Shown piece by piece: positions 1 to 11,125 of a stretch of 64,000 nucleotides of DNA. This DNA is from Piezodorus guildinii. Taxonomy: Eukaryota > Arthropoda > Insecta > Hemiptera > Pentatomidae. Each line of letters opens with the position of its first letter. Positions within the stretch are counted from its first letter, which is position 1. The notes beneath the pieces were generated by a model. The model saw only the letters and a program-made list of their open reading frames with translations, did not search any database and was not told where the DNA came from. The DNA lies in assembly GCA_023052935.1 (NCBI GenBank), contig CM041292.1:81664169-81728168 (forward strand), read 5' to 3'. The position numbers were made by a program, and so were the translations under genes.

Positions 1-817
1 AATTTTAACTTCGAACGACGATCCTATACTCGCCTCACTGACTCTACAAAATCACTTGATGATACTACAAAATTGGTACAAGCTATGGAAAATTCGTTTA
101 AATCACGACAAGTCAAAACACGTAACGTTCACACTACGACAAAACACTTGCCCACCAATTTTTATCGACAACAACCAAATTCCTCAGACCAACTCTGTAC
201 ATTACCTAGGACTGACACTCGATCGAAGGATGACTTGGGGCCCACATGTCAAGATGAAAAGACAGACTCTTAACCACCGACTGAAAGTACTATACTCACT
301 TTTATCTAAATCTTCAAAATTAAAAATAGACAGAAACTGAATACATACACATACCTTCTTAAGCCAATATGGACTTACGCTTCACAGATTTTTGGTTCAG
401 CAAAAAAGACTCACATACAAAAACTGCAAACATTTCAATCCAAAATTTTAAGACTGATAACGACAGCTCCTTGGTACGTAAACAACAGAACCCTACATAC
501 GGACTTACAACAACCAACAGTTGACCAACATATACGAACACTCTATACTCGTTTTCACAGTAAACTTAACGGACACGACAATAGACTGATTAACGACATG
601 TCAATAGCTGAAATGCAAGTCAGAAGAAGGCTAAAGAGAGGCTGGATGAGGGACCTCCTCGGATAAAATAAAGCCATGGAAGGGGTGCTGCTGGGCATTT
701 TCCTTCTTCATGCCTACCATGCCTGGATCTCAATTTATACAGCACATTTGCTGATTGTCAGATACATTCTGACAGGCGTAAATATAGATTTAAAGAGAAA
801 AAAAAAAAAAAAAAATC
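1..817 (+). pseudogene. jockey-like LINE, 3' end of ORF2 and tail
   Basis: The window opens inside a non-LTR retrotransposon reverse transcriptase. The C-terminal RT region is readable in frame 2 to the stop at 338-340, with the hallmark YLGLTLDRRMTWGPHV around 212-262. Homology resumes in frame 1 from about 361 (KPIWTYASQIFGSAKK, then a leucine-rich tail ending RGWMRDLLG) and stops at 664-666. So there is a stop plus a frameshift near 338-361 and the copy is dead. About 130 bases of 3' UTR follow and end in an A tract near 798-815, as in jockey-clade elements. The catalytic YADD part lies left of the window. The WTYASQIFG and FQSKILR segments are typical of insect jockey ORF2 tails. Clade assignment is by motif only. 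Confidence 0.85.
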
Positions 818-1159
818 CATCTTTGTAAACTGGCGATTGCTTTGTCAAAAAGTTTTAACACTGATTCAATGTTTTCATTCGCCTAGATGCCTTTTTCAGT
901 CCCTAGGAAATCAGCGGAACTTAGCACAGACCACAAATCACTAACATCGTACACGAAAATGTTCAAACCCAGAAAGATATTCAGCAAATCATTTGATGAA
1001 ATGAAATAAAAAGTAATTTTATTCTGGGACGAGTAATCTCCTAAGAATAACAAGAAAAGTACAATACACATGATAGTTGTCTGGTCGTTCAAGATTTCAG
1101 TTTAACAATAAAAGATGGATTTTGTGACAATGAATAGTATCATCTATATATTTTAAATA
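818..1159. other. no gene seen
   Basis: AT-rich spacer between two LINE fragments. I see no coding or repeat structure that I can name. Confidence 0.5.
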
Positions 1160-1785
1160 TTACATATGCTGGGAAGATTGATACTTTAGGAGATGGAGAA
1201 ATAGTTGGTGTTTGAAAGTGGACAATGATAAGGATTTACGAATGGATACAGGCAAGGAATTCCAAAATAGGGTAGCACGAATAACAAACGATTTTTTGAA
1301 GGAGATGGATCTGTGTGAAGGTATATACAAGTTTATGGGTTGGGATCTAGTGTTTACGGAACGGACAGAGGAACAAGTGGTAAGCATATCAAGAATATAA
1401 GGAGGTTTTTTTGTATGGAAAAATCGGAAGAGACAGACACCAAGTAGGTACTGCCGACGGAAAGAGGGATAGAGCCAATTCAACTCGGTATAACTTCTAG
1501 AAACATGGGAGCGTCTGGGAATTCCTCATGTGAATCTAATGAAACAATTCATAAGTCTTTTGAGTCTCATACCGGATTTCTCAGCCCGCCATGTAGGAGG
1601 TAACCGTAGTCAAACTGGGGGGAAAAATGAGCGAAGAGACGAGTAGCATACGGGTATTAGGTGGGATAGAATTCCGAAATCTTAGAAATTGTTTTAGGAT
1701 AGCGATGGATTTTCGGGTGATTTGAGAAATATGATTACTCCAAGATAGGTTCTGATCATCAATGACTCCAAGGCTTCTTACTTAG
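1160..1785 (-). pseudogene. CR1/jockey-like LINE, RT C-terminal fragment
   Basis: On the minus strand the region 1785 to about 1630 reads LGVIDDQNLSWSNHISQI followed by a basic stretch (RKSIAILKQFLRFRNSIPP), the connection region after the RT palm. After frame changes the last 107 residues are open (1483-1160). They contain FRRQYLLGVCLF, SSVRSVNTRS, and the signature pattern of CR1/jockey-type ORF2 ends: IPSHRSISFKKSF, then ATLFWNSLPVSIR, then a leucine-rich FKHQLFLHLL. The pieces are collinear, so this is one degenerate fragment broken by frameshifts. No 5' part and no poly-A tail were seen. The exact clade cannot be fixed from the tail alone. Confidence 0.75.
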
Positions 1786-2739
1786 GTGTTATGATCGTAT
1801 TAATTTTAGCAAGTCTGAACTACTGAGACTGCTACTGCATGACGGCACAGAGGAGTTAGGAGAAGAAGAAGAAGGATAGCAGTGGTATAGAAGAGGAAAT
1901 TGTCTCTACTAAAGAAAAAAAAAATCATTAATATACAAGGATTATAAGCAGAAACGTTTTGAAAATTGTAGAAATTCATATGAATTTTATGTCTACAATA
2001 ATATGAAAAATGTTTCACTACTGTTTTGTTATTTGATAAATCGAAAACTATACTTTTTCCTATAGTAATGTGCAAAGATTATTTAAATAAAGATAAAAGG
2101 TAATAACAATTATATATCACGCAAAATAAATTATTTCTTAATATCTTTTGGTTTCAAAGCATGATTAATCATTTAACATTTGCAATTTGCAAAGTTCAAT
2201 AAGTACTAGCTGGCCCTATATATTTTACTTTAATTTTTAATAAAACATATGAAGTAAGTGGAACCGTTTTTGACAATATTATTAATAGATGTTCAATCAA
2301 TGATTTTATAATCCTTGGCGAGTCTCTTTTAAGAAGACAGCTATTATCAACCTTGAAAAGTGTTGGTATTATAGAAAACTAATACATTAATTATATTTCA
2401 TAAAGTGGTAGTTATTTGTTTATTCGTGACTTTTATGTTACTACGGCTAATTGGAGGATCCTATCGTGGGAATCTTTAATCGTTTCGGTCTAGGTTTTAT
2501 TAGGAAACGGATGTTTAATAAGTACCGTTGTATGTATATAATTAATCGATCAGCCTCGGGACCGGCATTTTACGCCCCCTTCCAAGGATGATATAACCAA
2601 GGATTTTTTACTTCAATTAAAAAATCATATGATCAACTTCCAGGTTAGGAACCACGACGTTGGGCATAGAAAGGTGTTATGCTAGTTATGTCACTACACC
2701 GCAGGTGACCCCATAAAATTGTAATTGAATGTAAACAAA
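1786..2739. other. no gene seen
   Basis: AT-rich DNA with short purine runs (GAAGAA near 1863-1875) and no recognisable protein homology on either strand. Confidence 0.45.
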
Positions 2740-3419
2740 AACTTCTTCTTCTTCTATTGCCTCAACAGGCGCATGAAGCTGACTTTGGCTAGCTTAACAG
2801 CCGCCAACCATTCTTCTCGATCTGTAGCTCTTCTCTGGGAGATCCCGAGTTGCCTTAGATCCTTGCATACACCATCCCTCCATCGGCCCTTCAGCCTACA
2901 TTCTTGTACACCCTATTTCCCACTCTGTCACTGTTCATCTTCAAAACATCTCCAAACTTTTAGTCTCTGTATCTTGATATGATAGGAGATACTAACATCT
3001 TGGTAGAACTGGAACAATTCGCTATTTCTTCTTCGCCGCCATTGACCTTCCTCAAACAAGGCTCCTAGGATTCTCCTAAGGACTGCTCTTTCAAAACTAT
3101 CTAGTAGGTCCATATCTTTATTGTTGAGGGTTCATGTTTCTCCACCGAATGTGACCACTCGTCTTATAAAGGTCTTGTATAGCGTAGACTTAGTGGAACG
3201 GCTCACAAGCTTGGTCTTAATCAACTTCGATATGGAGAAATAGGATCTATTCCCAGTCCTGACCTTTTCTTCTTCTTTTAAGTTATCGTTGATAATACAG
3301 CCAAGATATTGAAAGCTGCTCACTGCTTCAAACTTATAGGGCCCCATTTTATAATGAATCTGCCTCTGGTCCAATCGTTTGCCCAGTACCATATTCTTGG
3401 TCTTAACAATTGTAAACAA
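2740..3419 (-). pseudogene. RTE-like LINE, 3' end of endonuclease-RT ORF
   Basis: The minus strand reads in order: KTKNMVLGKRL, then FEAVSSFQYLGCIIND (RT palm end, 3419-3290), KLIKTKLVSRSTKSTLYKTFIRRVVTFGGET (thumb; 3240-3135), then in another frame LDSFERAVLRRILG and the RRRRNSELFQFYQD stretch (3113-2990), and finally the C-terminal pattern GRWRDGVCKDLRQLGI followed by an EEWLAAVKLAK-like end near 2760. This order (YLG, LYKTFIRRV, ERAVLRRILG, RWRDGVxxDL) is that of RTE-type ORFs often annotated as craniofacial development protein 2-like. At least two frame changes make it nonfunctional. The 3' end carries a short (GAA)n run on the element strand (2741-2754), a tail type known for RTE elements. 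Confidence 0.8.
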
Positions 3420-4190
3420 TTAACAGTAAGAATTGATTATTTAAGTATCTTGGATCTGCTAACTTCGTACTTCCACGAAGAAAATAAATTTAGATGATCT
3501 AATAATTGTATAGAATAAAGTCGTACCGTCACAACTGTCTGTCTTGAAAAAAGGTCTAGAAATACTAAAAAAATGTCACTGAAGATATATTCATTTCCTT
3601 AATTATAATTCATTTCTAATATATTCCAGACTTATTCTTCCATTACCTCTTCCATCTTTCTCTCAAATAGCGTTTCTATTTCGGGAAAGCATTTTCATGT
3701 TTTTTCATCTGATGATTCTTTACGTCAGGTTCATGTGGAGCAAACACTATTTGCGTCAGTTTAATGGATAGTTAATTGAGCCTTGCCCTTAGGGATGTAT
3801 AAAAATGAAGATAAAAGAAAAAAAAATGAAGAGATATTTATTTATCCCCTTGGGGGATTTCATTTCTATCGTTTTCTTATCTCTTAAGTGATCCTTGATC
3901 CATGTTAGGGCCGGAGATCGCTTAGATAAATCTTCTGGAGGCCGGCCGTGACCCCAAACCCTTGTTTTGTTCAGCTACGGTCGGAATACGTCGATATTCT
4001 AGTCCGTCCCTTTTCTTTTCTTTTTTGTTTCTCTTTACCCTTTCCTTTATCCAATGTGAATTTAACTACCGTTCATTTTTCTATAGAAATGATTATCGAT
4101 TATCATTAGATAGCTAGATTGACAATAATTAATATATTTGATACAGTTTATGAAATTATTAACAGAAGAGAGTTGTTATTATTAAGAATA
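3420..4190. other. unclassified AT-rich stretch with a GC-richer patch
   Basis: No gene seen. A GC-richer patch at about 3890-3990 (containing GGCCGGAGATCGC and GGAGGCCGGCCGTGACCCC) stands out from its surroundings and may be a transposon fragment, but I do not recognise it. Confidence 0.3.
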
Positions 4191-4199
4191 GGCTTGGTC

Positions 4200-4275
4200 A
4201 ATTTTACTCAGGGAGACCCTAAAAGATGTAATCCCGGTGAAAACTCGAATTCGAAAATTTTCACAATCACACATA
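4200..4275 (-). repeat. family A repeat fragment
   Basis: A short match, in the orientation opposite to the 5.6-kb copy, to the family A segment that includes ACTCAGG.GACCCTAAAA, GGTGAAAACT and TCGAAAATTTTCACAATC. Confidence 0.6.
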
Positions 4276-5590
4276 CCAAGGGTGACTTATAGACAAACAT
4301 TCTTCCCTTAAAGTCTTCGAAATCTTCAGATGTGGTATTTGAAACATCTGGTTGGTCCGTAAGTCTAGCGAACTTCTAAACTTTCCTGAGACTAAAGTTA
4401 ACACACAGCCAAGACCAGAGCACTGAAAGCCAATATAATCTTTCCTCAATGACAAAGCCACCTCAGTCATTTTATTGTAAAAAAAGTTGTTGCTCTTTTT
4501 CATTGTTTTGATATATTTAAAGAGGAATATTAAAAACAAATATTACATTAAAAGATATAAAAATCATTTTCATCTTACTTTCTTATTATTAAACTTTTTT
4601 TCGACCTATAATATAATTTAAATTATTTAATTAACTAAGATTAGTATAACACTGTGTACATGAATTATATAAAAATGTTAACGCATTCTTATTTTCATAA
4701 ATGGAGCTATATTAGGACCATATTAAAGGTTTTAAACATTTTTATTTAAAAGGTTTTTTAAGAATGAATTTCATATAACGTCGTTATTAAAACGTTTATG
4801 GTTTAGAAGAAATAAATTCTAGAAATAAATATTTTATTGTACATATATCCGAATTCATGACAACCACATCTCGAATAAATCTTATGAATTGCATGGTTTA
4901 CTTAAACAGTATTGTAAAATATAATAATTAAAAGGTTATTATATTTGTTCTTTTTACCTTAAAATTATTTGTCCACACTTATTCGTAAATCGTTTATTAA
5001 CCTATAGATTAATGTGTTGTGAACAATTTTTTTTTAAATTTTTTTCAGCTTAAAAAAAATAATAGAAAAACACATTTTAAAGTTATATCGATGGATAATT
5101 GTTCAAAATAATAATCGTTTAAGATTGGAAACTTGAGAACTGAGAAGAAATCTTTTGACTGCATGTTAAAGCTATGAAACTCACGGGTCAAAGCGTTACC
5201 TATTTTCAGCAACCGCTCATCCCAATATAACCGAACTATTTTATTGATTTTCCGAAGCTGTTTACGAAAATTAAAAAAAAAGGAGAAATTCAAATTATGA
5301 CAGAACATGGAAATGTATATAAAATATTTGGTGTCTTCAATAAAACTACATTTCTCACCGCTTGAGGTTCTAAGTCCAGTTTCTATTGATCTACCTTCTA
5401 TAGTAACAATTCGAATTGTTCGAACTTCATTCCGAATTTGGACTTTAATCCAAATTTGGAATCTAATTTGTTCATCTTTTCAATGATCATCTGAAATATT
5501 CCGAAAGGGAAATATATTTTATAAGAGTTATTTTTGATCAAAATCCCACTTAAACAGTGCGAGAGATTGCTTTGTCACTGTATTATAATG
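4276..5590. other. no gene seen
   Basis: AT-rich sequence. The short open frames here have low-complexity composition and no recognisable domains. Confidence 0.5.
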
Positions 5591-5747
5591 TTTTTACTTT
5601 CACTTATGTATATATGAAATATACAGTAGGGAAAGAATTGCAATCGTGAAAACTTTCCGATTCTAGTTTTTAACGGAAATACACGTTATAGGTTTCATAA
5701 CACCAAGTCCCGCAAAAAGATCTGTGTGTGTGTGTGTCTGGTATGTC

Positions 5748-5769
5748 TAGCGCCAAAACGAAAAGTCGT
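5748..5769. repeat. target-site duplication, left copy (SINE-B)
   Basis: A 22-bp direct repeat beginning TAGCGCCAAAACGAAAA. It matches 6076-6097 with one mismatch and flanks the SINE inserted in family A. Confidence 0.85.
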
Positions 5770-6075
5770 TCTTTCATTCCTTTTTCTTTCAGTGGCGCGA
5801 CAGGCCGTGTAGGCCCTGGACCTCGCGGTGTAAACTCCTGCGAGTTTACTCTCACGCTTCACGATGCTATTTTTAGTGTAGGGTCATCACTCCCTACGCC
5901 TAATTTTGTGAGTGGCCATCCTTTGGCTGACGGGTCTCACATACCCGGGGGAGAGGTTGTGAGTGAATCCCTATTTTTTTACATCCTTATAAAAGCCCCG
6001 CCGGGACTGGGATTCGAACTCAGAACCTCTAGCATGAGAGACTAGCGCGCTAGCCACTCAGCCACGGGCTCCCCT
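5770..6075 (-). mobile_element. tRNA-derived SINE (SINE-B)
   Basis: Read on the minus strand from 6075, the element starts with a tRNA-like head: GGGGAGCCCGTGGCTGAGTG (A-box region) and a B box GAGTTCGAATC (6021-6011). The unrelated body includes GTATGTGAGACCCGTCAGCC, GGCCACTCAC and GGAGTGATGACCCTA. It ends near a purine-rich stretch. A 22-bp direct repeat brackets it. A diverged second copy lies at 49.1-49.3 kb on the plus strand. The head is fused to a repeated body and flanked by a duplication, so it is a SINE and not a working tRNA gene. Mobilisation would need a LINE reverse transcriptase. Confidence 0.85.
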
Positions 6076-6097
6076 TAGCGCAAAAACGAAAAGTCGT
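6076..6097. repeat. target-site duplication, right copy (SINE-B)
   Basis: Right-hand copy of the 22-bp direct repeat at 5748-5769. Confidence 0.85.
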
Positions 6098-6650
6098 ACG
6101 GCACTGAAATTTCATATATATGACAAACGTACGCCCGAGATGTTACATCAACGTTTTGATCAAAATCAGCTAACCAGAAGAGCCACTTTATACCATGTAT
6201 TTTGCACCTTTTTACGATTTTCTCAAAAACGGCCCTAACGATTTTGATTATACTCGCTATATCGATGTAAACTTTAATGGGCTTCAACATCATGTAGGTT
6301 TCACTCTGATTAAAATATTCTGACGGGATCTAAATGCCGATATTTTACATTTTCTTCCTCAAAGTACTTTTAATGTTGTAGAATTATAAAAATAACTATA
6401 TCATCTGTTTAGTACCGATAAAAATCGGATAAATATATAATTCGAACAAATACGATACCTAACTAAAAGTGGAAAGACCAAACATATTTTTTTTAATGGA
6501 ATTTCGCTGTTTTTGAAAATATGTACCTGTAATAAAGACGCATAATGTACCGTTGGAAACCAAAGACTTTAGAAAAAAAAATATGTTATACATAACATTT
6601 TAGAAGTTAAATGAGAGTGGTGAAAAGCCGATAAAAATAACTGATTGTCA

Positions 6651-8105
6651 TAGATACTAATATAATAGATTATTTCTGTGGCGGTCGTGAAAAACTAGAT
6701 AACTCGAGTTATATCAAAAATTAATTAACTTCACGTATCGCTACCTCATACCTTCTCCTACGTCGTGTTAAATTGGTTAAAGAAATTTCTTGATGGAAGA
6801 AATTTTAGGTTTAAAGAATGCTGCAGTTAATAACTCTATTTTGGTATTACGTAAAATAAAATATTTTGACGTAACCAATTATTCACGAACGTCACAGATT
6901 TAATAAAACATATGTTTATATTGAAATTCAATGTAATTGATTCTTTAACAATTTATTTTTATCTTCAAGTGTATTTAAAAATTATTAAAAACTATTTAAA
7001 CTTATTTTAACAACGGAGGTAGGTGAAAGTCGTGTGTTACCCGCACCAGATTTGTTTACTTATTTTCTTGATGGTGTCTTGATCACGAAAAAAAAAACCT
7101 TTTTTTCCCTATCTTCAGTAATAATAGAATTAGAGGCGAAAAGCTTCTCTATATCTAAAGTATAAATATGTTTTATTTTCTATTTTTTAATTGCTTTTAT
7201 ATATTTTAATTACGGTTTACTGATTCTACATTTTTATACAAAATATGTATAGATTTACAAAGCAATTCAATGTGAACCCCAACTCCGCACTATAATATCC
7301 AAATGAATTATGATATAATCATTATAATATATATATATATAATATTATGTTCCATAGTGCGGAGATAGGAGATTGATGGATGGCAATATAATATCCTTCT
7401 CGCATCCACAAAATTTTATTCAAGCGTTTTGGGGAGTGCTTCTCAAAGCCATCAGGCCGCCTAGGGCTTGCTAAATTGAATCTGAAAAGAGATGACATCA
7501 AAACTAATATATAGTTCCATCACCCCTGTTTCTGTTTTAACCTATATACCTCCTTTTTTTTTTAACGAAGTACAATTATTTCATTTTAAATATTTTGTAA
7601 AATTGAGGAAAAAAATGAAAATTATTACACAATGATTTATTATTTCCAAAAAAAACTATATCAGGAACGTTTACATAAGCGTTAACAGGCAATTAACTAA
7701 TATGGAAAGCTATAACTAATTTAAAGGAAAATGTTATATCACCACTGCTAATTTGAAAACCCCATATCCCTGCTAGTTCTTAGCCTATTTCAATGATTCT
7801 TTTTTTCATTTTGTAGTAAATTTAATTCCCTATGACATATCACTAAGGACTTTTAGTAGTAGTTTTTTTTAAATTAGTTATCGCATAAAATATTCATGAT
7901 CACAACTTTGTATTGGACAGGTAGGTATGAAGTTTTTCCTAATTTAAAATCTCATCAATTTATGAAATTATAGGTGTCGTTTCTGTTTTTTAAACAATAT
8001 TTTGGTGTATAATGACTCGGTTAGTAATCGAGACATTTACGTCGAGACGTTTTTCTTAATATTTTAATTGATATTATACCGACGTGAATTATCTACTATG
8101 AATTA
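6651..8105. other. AT-rich DNA with a hairpin and a motif-like remnant
   Basis: No gene seen. At 7008-7050 the sequence AACAACGGAGGTAGGTGAAAG followed by a GCACCAG end mirrors 9930-9975 in opposite orientation, suggesting paired ends of family A-type repeats. At 7281-7360 the words CTCCGCACTAT and ATAGTGCGGAG form an inverted repeat around an AT run. At 7420-7462 the minus strand reads CCTGATGGCTTTGAGAAGC then CAAAACGCTTG, a distant relative of the hammerhead-like motif described elsewhere in this window. Confidence 0.35.
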
Positions 8106-8508
8106 TCGGTTACTTTTTAAAAAAAAGTTGAACCTTCTTAAGTATACAGTCCGATTCCCACACGTTTTATAATAAAATTTAACTTTATTAATGCGATTGG
8201 ATTCGACTTCATGTTTAACCGCATGTAATGCAGAAAAAGAGATCCCATATTCCTTCTCTATTTCCGATTTCCAACCCCCAACTCATATAGGGCTTAGAAA
8301 AAAAAAACAAAAAAAAAAAACAACTTGTTTAATACGAATCAAAGTAATTGTAAGTCTGAGAACTTCTGGTTTATTTCATAAGTAAATGACGCCTGATACG
8401 TAATCTCCTAAGAATTTTCGATGGATGAAAATAAGTAGCCGTTCATGATTGATTAAGTAAACAACTTTTTCGGTTACTTTTTAAAAAAAGTTGAACCTTC
8501 TTAAGTAT
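8106..8508. repeat. ~39-bp direct repeats flanking ~325 bp
   Basis: The word TCGGTTACTTTTTAAAAAAA followed by GTTGAACCTTCTTAAGTAT occurs at 8106-8145 and again at 8470-8508 with a one-base difference in the A run. The enclosed 8146-8469 holds an A-rich run at 8300-8321 and no ORF that I recognise. It could be a long target-site duplication around an old retro-insertion, or a local tandem duplication. Confidence 0.6.
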
Positions 8509-9493
8509 CTTTGAAAGTTTTCTAAATAGCTCGAATGTATTTTTATCACGTTAAAATTAAACATTTTGTTATATAACTGCAAATTATAGTGTCCATTTCT
8601 CGAAGTCTCCCGAATATGGCTGAATATTGAAAATTCAAAGAAATATTACTGCTGATGTTTCTCGAGTGAAAGTTTATACATATTCAATATAATATAATAT
8701 ATTTTAATATTTAAAGAGCTTCCAAGATGAACATGATATAATTAAAAATCTACATATTTTCTGAAGAGTAATCTGTATTTTATTCTCACAAATATAATAA
8801 ATAAATAACATGTCAGTATTCGGAAAAAAAAATGTTCTTAGAATCGCTGAAATCTTCTACATCCAGTTAGAAAAAAAAAAGGAAGCAATTACTTTCTTCT
8901 TCAAAAATAATCGAAGTTCTTGGAGGCTATAAAGGTCAGGAGGATCGGGTGGGCGAGAAGTGTTACCGGTATGGGCGATGATATGAATATAAAATAAAAA
9001 GAAGAAAAGAAAATTGGCAGAAGGTTTCCAGAGCTCCAAGCACAGTAAAAAATGCTGCGTAGATGGGTTGAAGTTGTCATATCCAATTTCCACAGTGTAT
9101 TGATTGTATGGATTCGGATGGGGACAATCATACAAGACCATTATCTCAACTCGTTCCTGCTGTTGGGGTAGATCAACTGTTGTCATCGACTGTTTGAGAA
9201 CCGTGTTTGCTTGTAACTATACATATACTTTAAATAAATAATAGCGCTGTTGGTTTATACCGCTATTCTTTTTTTTAAAGAACGTTCTTTTTAACGTAAA
9301 ATTGTTCATAATTTGACACAAATAATATTTTTTTTATATATTAAGCATGTGAAATTACATATTCATTACTGTATGTAGCATCTAGTGCACCGTAAGTTGT
9401 AAAACAAAATAAAATCTGTGATAACGAATGATATTTTATTATTATTATTGGATTAGACCATTTGGAGATCGCGATGGTAGACTAAATTGAAGC
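8509..9493. other. AT-rich stretch with one unrecognised ORF
   Basis: The only open frame of note is 9186-8857 (-), 109 codons. It begins MTTVDLPQQQERVEIMVLYD, with a mid part PHPNPYNQYTVEIGYDNF and a hydrophobic, K-rich end. I recognise no domain. Its start has ordinary amino acid composition, but its end looks like translated AT-rich filler. No second copy is visible in the window. It may be chance or an exon piece; I would not rely on it. Confidence 0.2.
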
Positions 9494-9812
9494 TCATTTA
9501 AATTTCTTATTTGTTCTCCTATCCCAAGAAGCCTTCATCTGTTCAAAAATCAGCTGTTTTCGTTCTTCCGTCCACTTGGTTCCCGTTCTTACCCTCATGT
9601 GTTCGACTTGGAAACAACGCTTCATGAATTTTTCTCCAAATATTTTTCTGTCTGTTGTTTCTTCAATTCTGATTCTAGCTCGTTCAAGATCTTGTCTTAC
9701 TTCCTTAATACAGGCAATAACCGTTTTCATTTCAAACAGTTTCTGGACTAATTTCTTGACCACTCTATTTCCTTCCATCCTCCAAAAGTGCCCGAAATAT
9801 TGTAAGTAAATT
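9494..9812 (-). pseudogene. RTE-like LINE, C-terminal fragment
   Basis: The minus strand reads YFGHFWRMEGNRVVKKL at 9808-9755, the usual 'YxGHxxRMxxNRxxKK' junction of RTE/CR1-type ORF2 C-termini. It continues with a helical stretch (KEVRQDLERARIRIEETTDR), GEKFMKRCFQVEH and a final GTKWTEERKQLIFEQMKASW, then stops at 9494. The last motif resembles the basic W-T-E-E-R-K tail of many such LINEs. The fragment is open for its ~105 codons but has no RT palm, so it is a 5'-truncated remnant. It differs in sequence from the RTE fragments at 2.7, 18.7 and 58 kb, so it is another lineage. Confidence 0.7.
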
Positions 9813-9904
9813 ACAATTAAGTACTAAGTAAATTACAGAATGATAGCGTATTTCGAATACTTTTGACACTTACTAAAGGTAAGTGAAATTAGAAAGTGAA
9901 TTAA

Positions 9905-10570
9905 TTATGATTTATTAGTATAAATCATCTGGTGCGGGCAACACACGACTTTCACTTACAGCCGTTGTTGAAATCGATGAAAGAATTATCAAATATAGTT
10001 AGAGGTAAAAATTAGTGAGACTAAGAAATAATTAATTAAATTGAATTTCTTTAGAAAAATGTGTTTTATTATATCAGTTTGTTTTATTGGTTTTTCATCT
10101 CTCTTTTACCATATTAAGTAGAAGATAATATTTTATCTAATATCTTTAGCATTCCAACGGTATATTATACATGTATATTACTGTTCTTAAGTTCAAAAAC
10201 AAAAAATTGCATTAATGAAAATTTTTGCAGTTATCTCATTTAGTTGGATATAGAATTCGTTCTACTTATATATTTATCTGTTTTTGAGCAATGCTAATCA
10301 GATGGTGAATTTCATAAAAACTACTAAATTAAAGGTACTTTAGGAGAAGAAGTATCTGCATTTGAGTCATGTCAGACTATTTCAAACAGAACGAAACCTA
10401 CATGACTTACTACACACACACACACTAACCTATTTGCGGGACTTGGTTATTTGGACCCTAAAACATGTATTTCCGTTTAAAACGGGAATTCGAACATTTT
10501 CGCGATAGCAATAGCTTCCCTTACTATATATTCCATATATAGGTAAGTGAAAGCAAAAATTGTATTGATA
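9905..10570 (-). repeat. family A repeat, inverted orientation
   Basis: Reverse-orientation copy. It includes CTGGTGCGGGCAACACACGA (9930s), CATTCCAACGGTATATTATAC (10152-), TTAAAGGTACTTTAG, TCAGACTATTTCAAACAGA, a short CA run at 10412-10424, GCGGGACTTGGTTATTTGGA, and ends TATAGGTAAGTGAAAG near 10550. Diverged from the 5.6-kb copy and lacking the TAGCGC to ACGATTTTCTC part. Confidence 0.65.
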
Positions 10571-10599
10571 ATTTCGATGTAAGACAATATTGTGTGTAA

Positions 10600-10986
10600 G
10601 ATAATATTGTTTGTAAAATCTTAAGCTTTCTAATGGTATATTATACATTATGGTATATTATTATACATGGTATATTATTATTATGTTAAAAAGAACATTA
10701 GATTAGGACAATTTAAAATACCGGCATTAAACCGCTGTCAGATTATTTGAATGTGAACGAAGCCTGTACTATATTAAAGCTCATTAAATTTTACATTGAT
10801 ATAGCGAGTTTAATCAAAATCGTTAGAGCCGTTTTCGAGGAAATCGCAAAATGCTAGGTGCGACGTGGCTTTTCTGGTTTCCCAGTTTTGATGAAAATGC
10901 TGCTGTAATATCTTAAGCTAATTGTTGTAATAAATATAAAATGTCAATTTCGTATGACTTTTTGTTTTCGTGCTAGAATTACCACA

Positions 10987-11017
<31 letters not shown>

Positions 11018-11125
11018 GCACGGGCCCACAGACCTTTTTGCGTGACTTAATTATCTGGACTCAGGTAATCCCACTTTCCCTTTCCCTTACTATATATTTT
11101 ATACATAATTAAGAGAAAGTAAAAA
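10600..11125 (-). repeat. family A repeat, inverted orientation
   Basis: Contains ATATAGCGAGTTTAATCAAA, GTTAGAGCCGTTTTCGAGGA, a CA/CG microsatellite at 10982-11022, CTGGACTCAGG, and a TAAGAGAAAGT end. Same order as the reference copy in reverse. The unusual (CG)n part of the microsatellite distinguishes this copy. Confidence 0.7.

Larger units (their letters stand above)
5594..6650 (+). repeat. family A interspersed repeat, split by a SINE
   Basis: Taken as the reference copy of an abundant repeat here. Its parts in order: TTACTTTCACTTA with a short ATATATGAAATATA dyad, a CGATCGTGAAAATTTTCGAATTC-like stretch, CGGAAATACACGTT, CCAAGTCCCGCAAAAAG, a TG/CA microsatellite, TAGCGCAAAAACG, CGCCCGAGATGTTACA, TAACCAGAAGAGCCACTTTA, TTTTTACGATTTTCTCAAAA, AACGATTTTGATTA with ACTCGCTATATCGATGTAA, and an AT-rich tail that includes TAATGTACCGTTGGAAACC near 6545. 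A SINE interrupts it at 5770-6075. Further copies lie at 9.9-11.1, 13.5-15.9, 21.2 and 39.0-39.7 kb. No open frame is conserved among copies, so it looks non-autonomous. The class (Helitron-like, MITE or other) is unknown. Confidence 0.75.

Noticed and set aside
6003..6075. tRNA gene on the minus strand
   Set aside because: Part of SINE-B: a second copy with the same body exists and a 22-bp duplication flanks the element.
8857..9186. 109-codon ORF as a host gene
   Set aside because: No recognised domain, no second exon found, and the C-terminus is AT-driven; kept only as a low-confidence note.
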